From: Methylacidiphilum sp. Yel | GTDB lineage: Bacteria > Verrucomicrobiota > Verrucomicrobiia > Methylacidiphilales > Methylacidiphilaceae | Direction: 5' to 3' | NCBI RefSeq assembly: GCF_004421185.1 | Contig: NZ_LXQB01000041.1 | Span: forward strand, 1 to 32,772 | DNA: 32,772 nucleotides | Shown here: in pieces, positions 16,194 through 25,543 of the stretch | Position numbering within the stretch: the first letter of the stretch is position 1 | Layout of the letters: every line of letters begins with the position of its first letter | The notes under the pieces: generated by a model | The model's database searches: none | What the model saw: only the letters and a program-made list of their open reading frames with translations | Told to the model about the DNA's origin: nothing | Program-made: the position numbers and the translations under genes

Positions 16194-16203
16194 AAGATTC
16201 CTT

Positions 16204-16866
16204 TTAGTTTTTTTTTCTAGCGATCACCACTCCATCGGCTATAGGAAGGAGTACCGATTCAATTCTAGCATCGTTGCATAGTTTGTCGTTGAGCCTGCTC
16301 AAAACAAGGGCATCTTTGTCAGAGTTTTCAGGGCAAATCACCCTTCCTTTCCAAAACATATTGTCGAATACAAGGAGGCCATTCTGTCGCATTTTAGGCA
16401 ATAACAATTGATAATAATTCTCATAATTTTCTTTATCCGCATCAATAAAAGCAAAATCAAACCGTAAATCCTCATCCAAACTTTGAATAGTTTTTATTGC
16501 AGGACCAATCTTCGCTTCTATTTTATGTTCCAACCCAGCTTCTTTCCAATATTTAGAAGCCAATGCAATCCACTGAGGATTGATTTCACAACAAACAAGC
16601 TTTCCAGATTGAGGTAATGCCCTTGCAATGGCTATGGAACCAATCCCTGTAAAGGTTCCCACTTCTATCGCGGTCTTTACATTACATGCTGCAACCAGTA
16701 TCGAGAGGAAACTTTCTTCTTCTGGAGGAATAGCCATTTCAGAAATTTCTCCTAATGCCATGGTCTCTCTCCGAAGCTTTTGCATTAAAGGATCGGAAGC
16801 ATAAGTCCTATGGCAAACGGCATAATCGTAAAGTTCTTTGGTTATGGGATAAAAAGTCAAGCTCAT
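16204..16866 (-). CDS. SAM-dependent O-methyltransferase (class I, cation-dependent type)
   Basis: A 220-residue methyltransferase of the caffeoyl-CoA/catechol O-methyltransferase-like family (Methyltransf_3, PF01596). SAM-binding motif I is EVGTFTGIGSIAIA (about residues 67-80), followed by CCEINPQW. The metal-coordinating region FIDADKENYENYY and the later VFDNMFW are present, consistent with a Mg2+-dependent enzyme. The natural substrate of bacterial members is usually unknown, and nothing nearby settles it. It starts 16 bases after proC and ends 10 bases before the thioredoxin gene, so it is co-transcribed with both. Confidence 0.82.
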   Translation of the reverse strand: MSLTFYPITKELYDYAVCHRTYASDPLMQKLRRETMALGEISEMAIPPEEESFLSILVAACNVKTAIEVGTFTGIGSIAIARALPQSGKLVCCEINPQWIALASKYWKEAGLEHKIEAKIGPAIKTIQSLDEDLRFDFAFIDADKENYENYYQLLLPKMRQNGLLVFDNMFWKGRVICPENSDKDALVLSRLNDKLCNDARIESVLLPIADGVVIARKKN

Positions 16867-16882
16867 TCTCAGATTCTTTTAT

Positions 16883-17755
16883 TTATTTAAAGCTGACTTC
16901 CAATGTTTCAGCCTTTTTCTTTGCCGCTTCTATAGCTTCCAGTAAAATATCTTCCCACCCCTTTCGCACCATCACTTGAGTCGCTGCTTCTGTAATTCCA
17001 CGTGGCGTTTTGACTTCAGAAAGCAGTTTTTCAGGGGATCTCTTTGTTTCCATTAACAATGAGAGAGTCCCTAAAACCATCTCATTCATCAATTGAATTG
17101 CCTCCAAATCCGGAAATCCATAGGCTTTGGCTTGTTCTATTAACCCTATCATAAGCATACAGACATAAGCCGGGCCACAACCTACTAATGCAGTTGCTGC
17201 CGCCATAAGATCTTCGCTAATCTGAATAGGATGGCCTAGAAGGGAAAACAAATAATGGATCAGGCTAACCATCTCCCTATTCTTTCTATCCTCATCCCTA
17301 TTTAAAGCATAAGGGATCACTCCTTTGCCTATTTGGCAAGGAAGATTTGGCATTGCTCGAATCACCATGCAGGGGGATAAAAGCTGGGTAATGTCTTTTA
17401 TTGTCAGGCCAGCGACAACCGAAATAAGAACTTTAGAGGCTATTATGGCTCTGATTTCTCCTAAAACCTCTTTTGCTTGGGGTGGTTTCACACATAAAAA
17501 TACCAGATCTGTATTGTGAACTAGCTCACGATTGTCCAAGGTGGTATGGATTTTATGTCCCTCAAATTCTTCTAAAAAGGATTGAACGCTCCCTTTGGAA
17601 CGCCCAGAAACCCATAGTGGATTTTCTAAGCTTATTTTGTTATTCCTTAAAAACCCGTGCACAAGGGCCTTAGCCATTTTTCCAGAACCAATAAAGCCTA
17701 TACGAGAATGTCTTAGCCACTTTTTTTCTCCGTTGCTCTTATCCAATGACTCCAT
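16883..17755 (-). CDS. proC: Pyrroline-5-carboxylate reductase
   Basis: A 290-residue ProC that reduces 1-pyrroline-5-carboxylate to proline with NAD(P)H. The Rossmann motif [15 protein letters not shown] is at about 20-34, VKPPQ follows, and the C-terminal domain has [10 protein letters not shown]. The ProC signature normally reads close to SPGGTT; here it is [10 protein letters not shown], with Arg for Gly and Ile for Thr. The ATG lies 43 bases inside the end of aroK and is supported by GGGAG seven bases upstream, so translation is coupled. The N-terminus is about 15 residues longer than usual ([17 protein letters not shown]), but the ribosome binding site favours it. Confidence 0.88.
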   Translation of the reverse strand: MESLDKSNGEKKWLRHSRIGFIGSGKMAKALVHGFLRNNKISLENPLWVSGRSKGSVQSFLEEFEGHKIHTTLDNRELVHNTDLVFLCVKPPQAKEVLGEIRAIIASKVLISVVAGLTIKDITQLLSPCMVIRAMPNLPCQIGKGVIPYALNRDEDRKNREMVSLIHYLFSLLGHPIQISEDLMAAATALVGCGPAYVCMLMIGLIEQAKAYGFPDLEAIQLMNEMVLGTLSLLMETKRSPEKLLSEVKTPRGITEAATQVMVRKGWEDILLEAIEAAKKKAETLEVSFK

Positions 17756-18240
17756 AAAAGTTCTCCCAGCTGTTCAATTGATTTCCCATCCACCTCAATT
17801 TCCATGTCCGCTACCTTGTAAATGGATTCTCTTTCCTTCAATAACTTTTCTAATGTCATTTTTGGATTTTTCCCAAAAAGAAGGGGTCTATCCGTTTTAT
17901 CTTGTAGCCTTGACCAAAGAAGTTCCAAGGAGGCTTGAAGATAAAAAAGAAACCCATGCTCTTTTAAAAGAGAAAGGTTAGATGGATTCAGTAAGGTCCC
18001 CCCTCCCGTGGCAATCACTCCAGGAGGAGAGGAAATAACTTGGTAAACCATTTCCATTTCCTTTTTCCTGAAATACTCGGCTCCTTTCGTGGCGAAGATT
18101 TCAGCTATTGTTGCCTTTTCTGCTTCTTCTATCATCCGATCCAAATCATAAAAGGGAATCGCTTTTTCTTGGGAAAGCCAGGATCCAACGCTAGATTTTC
18201 CAGCCCCCATCATCCCCACAAGTACAATGTGTCTTGGCAT
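17713..18240 (-). CDS. aroK: Shikimate kinase
   Basis: A 175-residue shikimate kinase that phosphorylates shikimate at the 3-hydroxyl with ATP. The P-loop GMMGAGKSS is at 9-17, the substrate-binding DLD in [13 protein letters not shown] in IATGGGTLL, and the lid/Arg region in DRPLL. Length is typical. It is the first gene of the minus-strand unit leading into proC. aroC, two steps later in the same pathway, starts about 260 bases away on the other strand, so the intergenic region probably drives both directions. Confidence 0.92.
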   Translation of the reverse strand: MPRHIVLVGMMGAGKSSVGSWLSQEKAIPFYDLDRMIEEAEKATIAEIFATKGAEYFRKKEMEMVYQVISSPPGVIATGGGTLLNPSNLSLLKEHGFLFYLQASLELLWSRLQDKTDRPLLFGKNPKMTLEKLLKERESIYKVADMEIEVDGKSIEQLGELLWSHWIRATEKKSG

Positions 18241-18499
18241 ATACCCTAAAACTCGTTTTTTAAATTATATCTTTTTTAAAGTAAATAGAAAGAAAGAGAC
18301 CCTTTACTACAATTTATTTTCTTATAAACTCAAGCAGGTTACCCTTTATGAGCAACGGAGTTTAAAAAAAAATTTTTAGCTCAAAATTTCCAGTAGTGAT
18401 TCTTAGAAATTGAACCTAGTATGAATAGGATAGTTGGTTTTAAGGCTCAATATAGCCAGGCCATTTACATTTATTAGGACTATACAATCATATATATAT

Positions 18500-19588
18500 A
18501 TGCCCAATACATTCGGACATTTATTTCGCATAACTACTTGGGGCGAATCTCATGGAAAAGGAGTTGGAGTCGTTGTAGACGGCTGTCCATCAAAAATTCC
18601 CCTGACTGAATCAGACATCCAGAAGGAACTTGATCGCAGAAGACCTGGACAAAGTAAAATCACTACCCAGAGAAAGGAAAAGGATATTGCCGAAATTCTT
18701 TCTGGTACCTTTAACGGGATGACTTTAGGAACTCCTATATTAATTTTAGTAAGAAATGAAGATGCCCGTCCAGAAGCCTACGCTGAGATGGAGCATATTT
18801 ATAGGCCATCGCATGCGGATTATACCTATCAAATCAAGTATGGAATTCGGAATTGGCAAGGAGGTGGAAGAGCCTCTGCCAGAGAAACTGTAGGGAGAGT
18901 CGCAGGAGGAGCGGTTGGCGGAAAGCTCCTTGAAGTCCTCTACCCTTCCCTAGAAGTTATTGCATGGGTATCAGAAGTTCATGGAGTCAAATCCTTTTGT
19001 GATCCTAACAAAATTACCAAAGAAAAAATTGAATCGAATATATTACGCTGGCCCGATTCAGAAAATTTTGATAATGCCTTAAAGGAAGTGGAAAAGGCAC
19101 AGAAAGAAGGGGATACGGTTGGGGGAGTGATTGACTGTGTGGTTCGTGGTATGCCTCCTGGTCTTGGGGAACCTGTTTTTGATAAGCTGGAAGCTGACTT
19201 AGCAAAAGCAATGCTTAGCTTGCCTGCTTCAAAAGGCTTTGAAATCGGTTCTGGCTTTCAAGCGGCCAGAATGAGAGGCTCTGAGCATAACGATCCTTTT
19301 TATATGGAAGGCAAAAGGGTAAGAACGCATACGAACTGGAGTGGCGGAGTCCAAGGGGGGATAAGTAATGGGGAAAATCTTTTTTTTCGTGTGGCTTTTA
19401 AACCGGTGGCCACTCTAGCCAAAGAGCAAAAGACAGTTACAGTGGATGGTGAAGAAGTTCATTTACGGGCAAGAGGAAGACACGATCCGTGTGTGTTGCC
19501 CAGAGCTGTTCCAATCGTTGAAGCGATGACCAAGCTGGTTTTGGCCGATCACGCTTTAAGACAAAAAGTACTGGATTGTAGGCCATAA
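18500..19588 (+). CDS. aroC: Chorismate synthase
   Basis: A 362-residue chorismate synthase that converts 5-enolpyruvylshikimate 3-phosphate to chorismate with reduced FMN. Signature segments are WGESHGKG (His18), [22 protein letters not shown] and [19 protein letters not shown] near the C-terminus. The open frame begins at 18434, but family members start at [19 protein letters not shown], so the ATG at 18500 is chosen. It is preceded by a run of alternating TA (18490-18499) and has no Shine-Dalgarno sequence. Its product feeds tyrA in the first operon of this window through prephenate. Confidence 0.95.
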   Translation: MPNTFGHLFRITTWGESHGKGVGVVVDGCPSKIPLTESDIQKELDRRRPGQSKITTQRKEKDIAEILSGTFNGMTLGTPILILVRNEDARPEAYAEMEHIYRPSHADYTYQIKYGIRNWQGGGRASARETVGRVAGGAVGGKLLEVLYPSLEVIAWVSEVHGVKSFCDPNKITKEKIESNILRWPDSENFDNALKEVEKAQKEGDTVGGVIDCVVRGMPPGLGEPVFDKLEADLAKAMLSLPASKGFEIGSGFQAARMRGSEHNDPFYMEGKRVRTHTNWSGGVQGGISNGENLFFRVAFKPVATLAKEQKTVTVDGEEVHLRARGRHDPCVLPRAVPIVEAMTKLVLADHALRQKVLDCRP

Positions 19589-19669
19589 GTGGATAAAAAT
19601 GCTCTTTTTTCGATGAACCATTCCCTTTTGATTACATATTTTCCAGCATTTTAATTGCCTCGGCTCGTT

Positions 19670-20308
19670 ATGAGATCTGAAACTATTTCACCGCTTTTGC
19701 TTTTTAGTGGCATCCTCCTTTCTTTTATTTGCGGTTCCATTCCATTCGGTTTTCTTCTAGGCAAAGCTAAGGGGATTGATATTAGACTTTTGGGCAGCAA
19801 AAACATTGGAGCTACTAATGTCGGTAGGATTTTGGGTTGGAAATGGGGGCTTTTAGTTTTTTTTCTCGATTTTTTAAAAGGTTTTATCCCTGTTTTTCTT
19901 ATTCGTTTTCATTTCAATGTTCATCCAACCTCTTCAGATCTTTTTGCTCTGATTTGTGGGCTTTCTTCTATTCTTGGCCATAACTTTACACCTTGGCTAA
20001 AGGGCAAGGGAGGCAAAGGAATAGCAACCTCAGCCGGTGTGCTCTTAGCTCTTATGCCAAAGGTGTTCCTCTTGCTTCTGATCACTTGGTTCGGCATCTT
20101 GTTTTTTACCCGCATTGTCTCGATCAGCTCGATCTGTGCTGCTTTGTTCTTTCCCTTCTTTACCTTTATACTCTACCCAAAGAACCCTTTATTCTTCTTT
20201 TTTTCCATCGCCGCTTCTTTTCTTGCTATATGGAGACACAGATCAAACATAAAAAGAATTTTCACTGGGACTGAACCGAAATTGAATTTTTCAAAACAAA
20301 ACAAATGA
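19670..20308 (+). CDS. plsY: Acyl-phosphate:glycerol-3-phosphate acyltransferase
   Basis: A polytopic membrane protein of 212 residues that transfers the acyl group from acyl-phosphate to glycerol 3-phosphate, making lysophosphatidate. The three PlsY motifs are visible: GSIPFGFLLGK, GSKNIGATNVGR and LKGKGGKGIATSAGV. Five or so membrane segments can be drawn. A TTG at 19655 extends the frame by five codons, but the ATG at 19670 is the more natural start. The stop overlaps the gpsA start as ATGA. GpsA makes glycerol 3-phosphate, the substrate of this enzyme, so coupling the two is sensible. Confidence 0.93.
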   Translation: MRSETISPLLLFSGILLSFICGSIPFGFLLGKAKGIDIRLLGSKNIGATNVGRILGWKWGLLVFFLDFLKGFIPVFLIRFHFNVHPTSSDLFALICGLSSILGHNFTPWLKGKGGKGIATSAGVLLALMPKVFLLLLITWFGILFFTRIVSISSICAALFFPFFTFILYPKNPLFFFFSIAASFLAIWRHRSNIKRIFTGTEPKLNFSKQNK

Positions 20309-21192
20309 AGATCGGTATCCTAGGCCAGGGGAAGTGGGGAAAAACGATAAAAAAACTCCTTGCAGAAAATGGCCATGAACCTTTCGGCTTTCATCATACG
20401 GATACTACGTGGGACCAACAACTTGACTGTCTTTGTATAGCTATTCCCGTTCAGCACATTCGACAAACTCTTCTTCGATTTCCCAATCCAGAGTGTCCAG
20501 TCATCAGTTTAAGCAAAGGATTGGAGATCCCCACGGGGAAAAGGGTCTCAGAAATAATCAAAGACGTATGGAAAAATGAAAATGTAGGAGCTCTATCGGG
20601 CCCTACCTTTTCAGAAGAAATCCTTGCAGGCCTTCCAGCAGCCGCTGTCGTATCGTCTGAAAAAGAAGCTTTAGGAATATTTTTCCAAAATATTTTTCAT
20701 TCTAGAACCTTTCGTGTTTATCGGACGACCGATCTGGTGGGATTAGAACTGGGAGGAGCGCTTAAAAATGTTTATGCGATTGCTGGAGGCCTTTGCTATG
20801 GACTGGCTCTAGGGGAAAATGCTCATGCCTCTCTTTTGACCCGCTCCTTAGCTGAAATGACCAGGCTGGGAGTGGCTGCAGGGGGAAAGGCTGAGACTTT
20901 CTTTGGTCTTAGTGGGGTAGGAGATCTCTTTCTTACGGCTAGCAGTATGAAAAGTAGGAATTTTAGGCTTGGGATGAGAATAGCTTCTGGCATTCCTTTG
21001 GCTAAGGCTTTGTCAATGGAATCAACCGTTATAGAGGGATATCCAACGGCTTTTTCAGTCCACAAAAGCGCTCTTTTTTCTAAACAAAAAAAACCAGTCG
21101 CCGATGAAATCTATAAGATACTTTACGAGGGAAAGAACATTCAAGCTTCAGTAATGGATCTTTTGAGACGGCAAGTCGGTGAAGAAGACTAA
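20305..21192 (+). CDS. gpsA: Glycerol-3-phosphate dehydrogenase [NAD(P)+]
   Basis: A 295-residue soluble GpsA, reducing dihydroxyacetone phosphate to sn-glycerol 3-phosphate for phospholipid synthesis. It shows GILGQGKWGKT at the N-terminus, SLSKGLE, SGPTFSEEI, the catalytic lysine in GALKNVYAIAGG, and RSLAEMTRLGVAAGG. It is somewhat shorter than the usual 330-340 residues, mostly in the segment between the Rossmann motif and SLSKG. The ATG overlaps the plsY stop. It ends 13 bases before the convergent glmS stop. Confidence 0.93.
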   Translation: MKIGILGQGKWGKTIKKLLAENGHEPFGFHHTDTTWDQQLDCLCIAIPVQHIRQTLLRFPNPECPVISLSKGLEIPTGKRVSEIIKDVWKNENVGALSGPTFSEEILAGLPAAAVVSSEKEALGIFFQNIFHSRTFRVYRTTDLVGLELGGALKNVYAIAGGLCYGLALGENAHASLLTRSLAEMTRLGVAAGGKAETFFGLSGVGDLFLTASSMKSRNFRLGMRIASGIPLAKALSMESTVIEGYPTAFSVHKSALFSKQKKPVADEIYKILYEGKNIQASVMDLLRRQVGEED

Positions 21193-21205
21193 CCAAATCA
21201 ACTGC

Positions 21206-23056
21206 TTATTCTACCGTAACGCTTTTGGCCAAATTTCTAGGTTTATCAACGTCTTTTCCCAAGATAATTGCCAAATGATACGCAAACAATTGCAGCGGGA
21301 TAACAGTTAATATGGGACACAAATACTCTTGTGCATTGGGAATATATAAGACCTCATCGGCAATTTTGGAAACAAGATCGTCTTTTTCTGTCGCAATAGC
21401 GATAATCGGTCCGCCTCTTGCCTTTATTTCCTCCATATTACTAATGTTTTTATCATAAACGCCGTCTTTAGGACAAAGAAAAATGCTCGGAGTGAATTGA
21501 TCGATTAAAGCTATAATCCCATGTTTTAATTCTGCCGAAGGGTTCCCCTCGGCACTACAATAGGAAACTTCCTTTATCTTTAATGCACCTTCCAATGCCA
21601 CTCCATATTGAAACTGACGTCCAAATAGCAAAAACCTTTTTGAATGGGCATATTTTTTTGCCAACTCTCGGACTTGAGGATCCAACTTGATGACTTCCGC
21701 CACTTGATCCGGAAGCGCTTCAATAGCTTCTACGATTTCATGGCCTTCTCTGGCAGAGAGAAACCTCAACCTGCCTAATAATAAAGCAAGAAGAGTGAAG
21801 ATAAGGACTTGTGAGGTAAACGATTTTGTGGCCGCCACCGCGATTTCAGGGCCTGCATGCATAAAGACTCCACCTTCTGTTTCTCTGGCTATGGAGCTTC
21901 CCACCCGGTTACAGATACCAAGGACCTTAAGTCCCTTCCTTTTTGCTTCTTTTACAGCCGCAAGGGTATCAGCGGTTTCTCCAGATTGGCTCACCGCAAT
22001 AACCACCGTATGTCTATCAATCGGAGAATTCTTATATCGAAATTCACTTGAAAATTCGACTTCTACTGGAATATGCGCAAGAGATTCAATAAGATATTCC
22101 CCCACAATCCCAGCATGCCTAGCAGAACCACATCCAATAACTTGGATTCTTTCAATCCTGAGTAGTTCCTGAGGACTCATATTCAGTCCTCCCAGTTTAG
22201 CCGTGGCTTCTTCCTGGATTAATCTACCCCGGAAAGCATTCCTGATCGTTTCGGGCTGATCATAAATTTCTTTTAGCATGTAATGAGGAAAGCCTTTGAG
22301 GCTGGCGCTCATTTCGGTTTGATCAACGTCTCGAATTTCAAATCCATTATTTGTTTTATTTAAAGACTGGATATCGAAAGTCTCAGAACTGATTGTTACA
22401 AGATCTCCATCATTTAAATAGACAACTTTATGAGCATAGGGACAAATTGCCGTCACATCACTACTTAAAAAATACTCCTCATTTCCAATTCCCAAGACCA
22501 ATGGACTACCCCTTCTAGCCCCTACAAGCAAGTTGGGGACCTCAGAATGGATCAACGCAATACCATAAGTGCCACTAATTTCCTTTAGCGAACGCTTGAG
22601 TGCTTGGATAAGTCTGGCAGTGGGATCGTCTTCATTTCCTAGCTGGTAGTAATGACCAATAAGATGGGCTAAAACTTCCGTGTCTGTTTCTGATTGAAAG
22701 GTATGCCCTAAATTGATTAATCTTTGCTTTAAAAGTTGGTAATTTTCAATAACTCCATTATGAACCAACGAAAGATGGCGCAACTGGTCGAAGTGGGGAT
22801 GCGCATTTTCATCGCTAGGAATACCGTGAGTGGCCCAGCGGGTATGACTGATCCCTACTCTACCATCCAACTGCTTTTTCCCAAGAAGATGGATAAGTTC
22901 AGAAATTCTTCCCTTTTTTTTTACCACCTCAATCTTAGTCCCATCAAATATGGCAATACCACTGGAATCATACCCACGATATTCCAACCGCTTGAGCCCA
23001 TCAAGCAGAATAGGCTGCGCCTTCTTTTTCCCAAGGTAAGCAAAAATTCCACACAT
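21206..23056 (-). CDS. glmS: Glutamine--fructose-6-phosphate aminotransferase (isomerizing)
   Basis: A full-length GlmS of 616 residues that makes glucosamine 6-phosphate, the entry to peptidoglycan and LPS precursors. The N-terminal class II glutaminase begins at the nucleophile Cys2 (MCGIFAYLG) with RGYDSSGIA and the HTRWATHG motif. Two SIS sugar-isomerase domains follow, with IGCGSARHAG, SQSGETADT and FGRQFQYGVALEGALKIKE. The C-terminus AKSVTVE is canonical. AAAGGA lies about 6 bases before the ATG. The leader is very short because glgC diverges close by, so there is no room for a glmS ribozyme. Confidence 0.96.
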   Translation of the reverse strand: MCGIFAYLGKKKAQPILLDGLKRLEYRGYDSSGIAIFDGTKIEVVKKKGRISELIHLLGKKQLDGRVGISHTRWATHGIPSDENAHPHFDQLRHLSLVHNGVIENYQLLKQRLINLGHTFQSETDTEVLAHLIGHYYQLGNEDDPTARLIQALKRSLKEISGTYGIALIHSEVPNLLVGARRGSPLVLGIGNEEYFLSSDVTAICPYAHKVVYLNDGDLVTISSETFDIQSLNKTNNGFEIRDVDQTEMSASLKGFPHYMLKEIYDQPETIRNAFRGRLIQEEATAKLGGLNMSPQELLRIERIQVIGCGSARHAGIVGEYLIESLAHIPVEVEFSSEFRYKNSPIDRHTVVIAVSQSGETADTLAAVKEAKRKGLKVLGICNRVGSSIARETEGGVFMHAGPEIAVAATKSFTSQVLIFTLLALLLGRLRFLSAREGHEIVEAIEALPDQVAEVIKLDPQVRELAKKYAHSKRFLLFGRQFQYGVALEGALKIKEVSYCSAEGNPSAELKHGIIALIDQFTPSIFLCPKDGVYDKNISNMEEIKARGGPIIAIATEKDDLVSKIADEVLYIPNAQEYLCPILTVIPLQLFAYHLAIILGKDVDKPRNLAKSVTVE

Positions 23057-23132
23057 GGTGTATCCTTTTTAAATAAAATCAAAATAAATATCAAACATTA
23101 TGAATAGAGCTCACTTTTTTTCCTTTTCTCCA

Positions 23133-24407
23133 ATGGATGTCATTACAGTGATTCTGGGAGGAGGTGCAGGCACAAGACTGTTCCCACTAACCAAAGAAAG
23201 GGCAAAACCAGCCGTGCCTATTGCTGGCAAATATCGTCTTGTAGATATTCCCATAAGTTTGTCAATCAATTCTGGGTTAAGAAGAATTTTTATATTAACC
23301 CAGTTCAATAGTTCTTCTCTCCATCGACATATACAGCAGACCTATCGGTTTGATGACTATTCCCAAGGTTTTGTAGAAATTCTGGCTGCGCAGCAGACTC
23401 CCAAAGGAGCTTACTGGTATCAGGGTACCGCAGATGCGGTTAGACAAAACCTTATCCATTTTGCCAGCCACCCTCATGATATGGTCTTAATTCTTGCTGG
23501 AGACCAACTCTATAAGATGGATTACCGAGTAATGATCGAACAGCATATTGAAACCTGCGCAGATGTGACGGTCGGAATCACTCCTGTTCCCATGAACAAG
23601 GCTTCATTCTTAGGAATCTTAAGGATCAATGAAGAAAAACGAATAGTGGCGTTCGTTGAAAAACCGAAAGAAAAAGAAGTACTGAAAGAATTTGCTATAT
23701 CCGATCCTTTTTTAAGTCTTTATCACATCCCAAGGGATTCAGCTTATTATTTTGCCTCTATGGGCATTTACGTTTTTAATCGCAAGACCCTTTCCAATGC
23801 GCTTGTAGGCGCTGAGCCAGATTTTGGCAAAGATATTATTCCTTCGTTAATCCGCACCCATCGCGTCTATTCTTATATTTATCCTGGGTATTGGGAAGAC
23901 ATTGGAACAATCTCAGCTTTCTATCAAGCCAATTTAGACCTATGCCATCTCCATTCCAATTTTGACTTTTACGATAGCCACTTTCCCATATTTACTCGGC
24001 CCAGATATCTGCCGCCCTCCAAAATCCTCGATGCCACAATCGAAAACTCTCTTATTGCCGAAGGCTGTATTATTACAGGAGCGAAAATCACCCATTCTCT
24101 CATTGGAATAAGAAGCATTATTCAACCACAAACTTGCCTCAACGATACAGTGCTTCTTGGAAACGACTATTACGAAACAGAAAGTCAGGCGCTAAGTGCA
24201 GAGGGCCACGGCCTTCCTAGAATAGGGATCGGCAATAACTCGTTCATTGAAAAAACCATCATCGATAAAAATTGTCGGATTGGCAATAATGTAAAAATTT
24301 CTCCTGCCGGCAAGCCTCAGAATTACGATGGGGATTTCTATTATATTCGAGATAGGATTGTCATCATCCCACGGGGTGGAGTCGTTCCTCATGGAACGAT
24401 TATTTAA
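23133..24407 (+). CDS. glgC: Glucose-1-phosphate adenylyltransferase
   Basis: ADP-glucose pyrophosphorylase of 424 residues from the ATG at 23133, making ADP-glucose for glycogen synthesis. The nucleotidyltransferase signature is ILGGGAGTRLFPLTKERAKP at the N-terminus, followed by GKYRLVDIPISLSINSG, GTADAVRQN, DFGKDIIPSL and PGYWEDIGTI. A left-handed beta-helix region with hexapeptide-like repeats follows from about residue 300. The residues resemble the cyanobacterial/plant type more than the enterobacterial one. An upstream ATG at 23100 would add 11 residues (MNRAHFFSFSP) not seen in the family. It is divergent from glmS. Allosteric effectors cannot be predicted safely. Confidence 0.92.
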   Translation: MDVITVILGGGAGTRLFPLTKERAKPAVPIAGKYRLVDIPISLSINSGLRRIFILTQFNSSSLHRHIQQTYRFDDYSQGFVEILAAQQTPKGAYWYQGTADAVRQNLIHFASHPHDMVLILAGDQLYKMDYRVMIEQHIETCADVTVGITPVPMNKASFLGILRINEEKRIVAFVEKPKEKEVLKEFAISDPFLSLYHIPRDSAYYFASMGIYVFNRKTLSNALVGAEPDFGKDIIPSLIRTHRVYSYIYPGYWEDIGTISAFYQANLDLCHLHSNFDFYDSHFPIFTRPRYLPPSKILDATIENSLIAEGCIITGAKITHSLIGIRSIIQPQTCLNDTVLLGNDYYETESQALSAEGHGLPRIGIGNNSFIEKTIIDKNCRIGNNVKISPAGKPQNYDGDFYYIRDRIVIIPRGGVVPHGTII

Positions 24408-24457
24408 CTGCAGCTTTACAGTCCTTAATTTTTCATTTTATTGATTATTCGTTGCCT

Positions 24458-25417
24458 ATGAACTTCAATAACGCAAATAAGCAAAAGCATGCTATTCGAG
24501 CAAGCTGCCATGGATTTTCCTATCCTTCCGATCCCGTAGCATGTCTGACCAAATTCCGGTCCTTTTTCGATCTGCCAGGCGCTTGCGTTTGGCCTGAAAA
24601 AAATACGATCGGTAAAGAAAAAAAAGAGAGGCTTGCCGTTTTGTCTCCTCATATCGATTTTCAAGTTAGTCCCAAGGCCTATACTCATGCCTTTTCTCAC
24701 TGGTTTTCTAGGGCAGAAGCCGACTTTTTTATTATCCTTGGAGTAGGACATCATAGCCGACTTGAATGGAGTATTGATAGTAGAGATTATATAACTCCCT
24801 TAGGAAGAGCCTATAATAGAAGAGATATTGTGGAGCTCATCGAAAGGAGTGTTAATTTTTCTCTTGCTGATCCTTATGGACATCAAAAAGAGCATTCTAT
24901 TGAATTTCCTATCGTTTTTATGCAAGCTTTGCGTTACTGGATGGGCATCCAAAAGCCTTTAGAATTTGTCCCTATTCTCTGTGGTGGCTTACACGATCTC
25001 ATCATTTATGACAACGGCAAGGAAACGCTTTCAATGATGCGAATGCTTGCTTCGGCTCTCCGTGAAGTGCTGACCGCTTATGGGGAAAAAGCAGCTCTTA
25101 TCATTAGCATTGATGGATGCCATATTGGTCCAAGATTTGGTCATCCTTTGGACTTAACAAAAGTATTGCTCAAAGATACAGAGTTGTGGGAAAAAGAACT
25201 ATGGAAAAAAGTCGAAGAACAAAATTTGGAAGGTTTTCTTGCGCATCTCCAAAAAGAAAAAAATATTCGTTTTTTTGATGGTGTTGGTGCTATTGCCCTT
25301 CTTATGGAAATCTTCAAAGATAAACCATTTTTCTTTAAAAGAACCTATTACGAACAATGGTTTGAACCGCAAGACAGTTCCGCTGTCACTTTCTCTAGTG
25401 GATTCTTGACTTACTAA
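24458..25417 (+). CDS. MEMO-family protein (AmmeMemoRadiSam system protein B type)
   Basis: A MEMO1-like protein of 319 residues, related to extradiol dioxygenases. Conserved residues are the His in LSPHIDFQ, GVGHHSR, EHSIEFP, and DGCHIGPRFG, which corresponds to the family's SxDxSHxG. In bacteria these are often annotated as part of an AMMECR1/MEMO/radical-SAM set, but neither partner lies nearby. Enzymatic activity is unknown. The human homologue binds iron or copper. A TTG at 24452 opens the frame two codons earlier; the ATG at 24458 is preferred. It lies about 50 bases after glgC and may share its transcript. Confidence 0.85.
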   Translation: MNFNNANKQKHAIRASCHGFSYPSDPVACLTKFRSFFDLPGACVWPEKNTIGKEKKERLAVLSPHIDFQVSPKAYTHAFSHWFSRAEADFFIILGVGHHSRLEWSIDSRDYITPLGRAYNRRDIVELIERSVNFSLADPYGHQKEHSIEFPIVFMQALRYWMGIQKPLEFVPILCGGLHDLIIYDNGKETLSMMRMLASALREVLTAYGEKAALIISIDGCHIGPRFGHPLDLTKVLLKDTELWEKELWKKVEEQNLEGFLAHLQKEKNIRFFDGVGAIALLMEIFKDKPFFFKRTYYEQWFEPQDSSAVTFSSGFLTY

Positions 25418-25543
25418 TTCCCCCAAAAAAAATACTCTCTTTAACTCTAAAAAGAATAAAGCTGAATATTTATTTTTAAAAAGAGCTTTCCTAGAATAAT
25501 TTAGACTAGAGTACGAATCATTTTTTAACTTATCTTCTCTGCC

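Noticed and set aside
23057..23099. glmS ribozyme
   Set aside because: Fewer than 80 bases separate glmS from the divergent gene and no ribozyme-like core is seen.
24425..24754. Minus-strand frame of 109 codons at the start of the MEMO gene
   Set aside because: Antisense shadow of a gene with strong family motifs.
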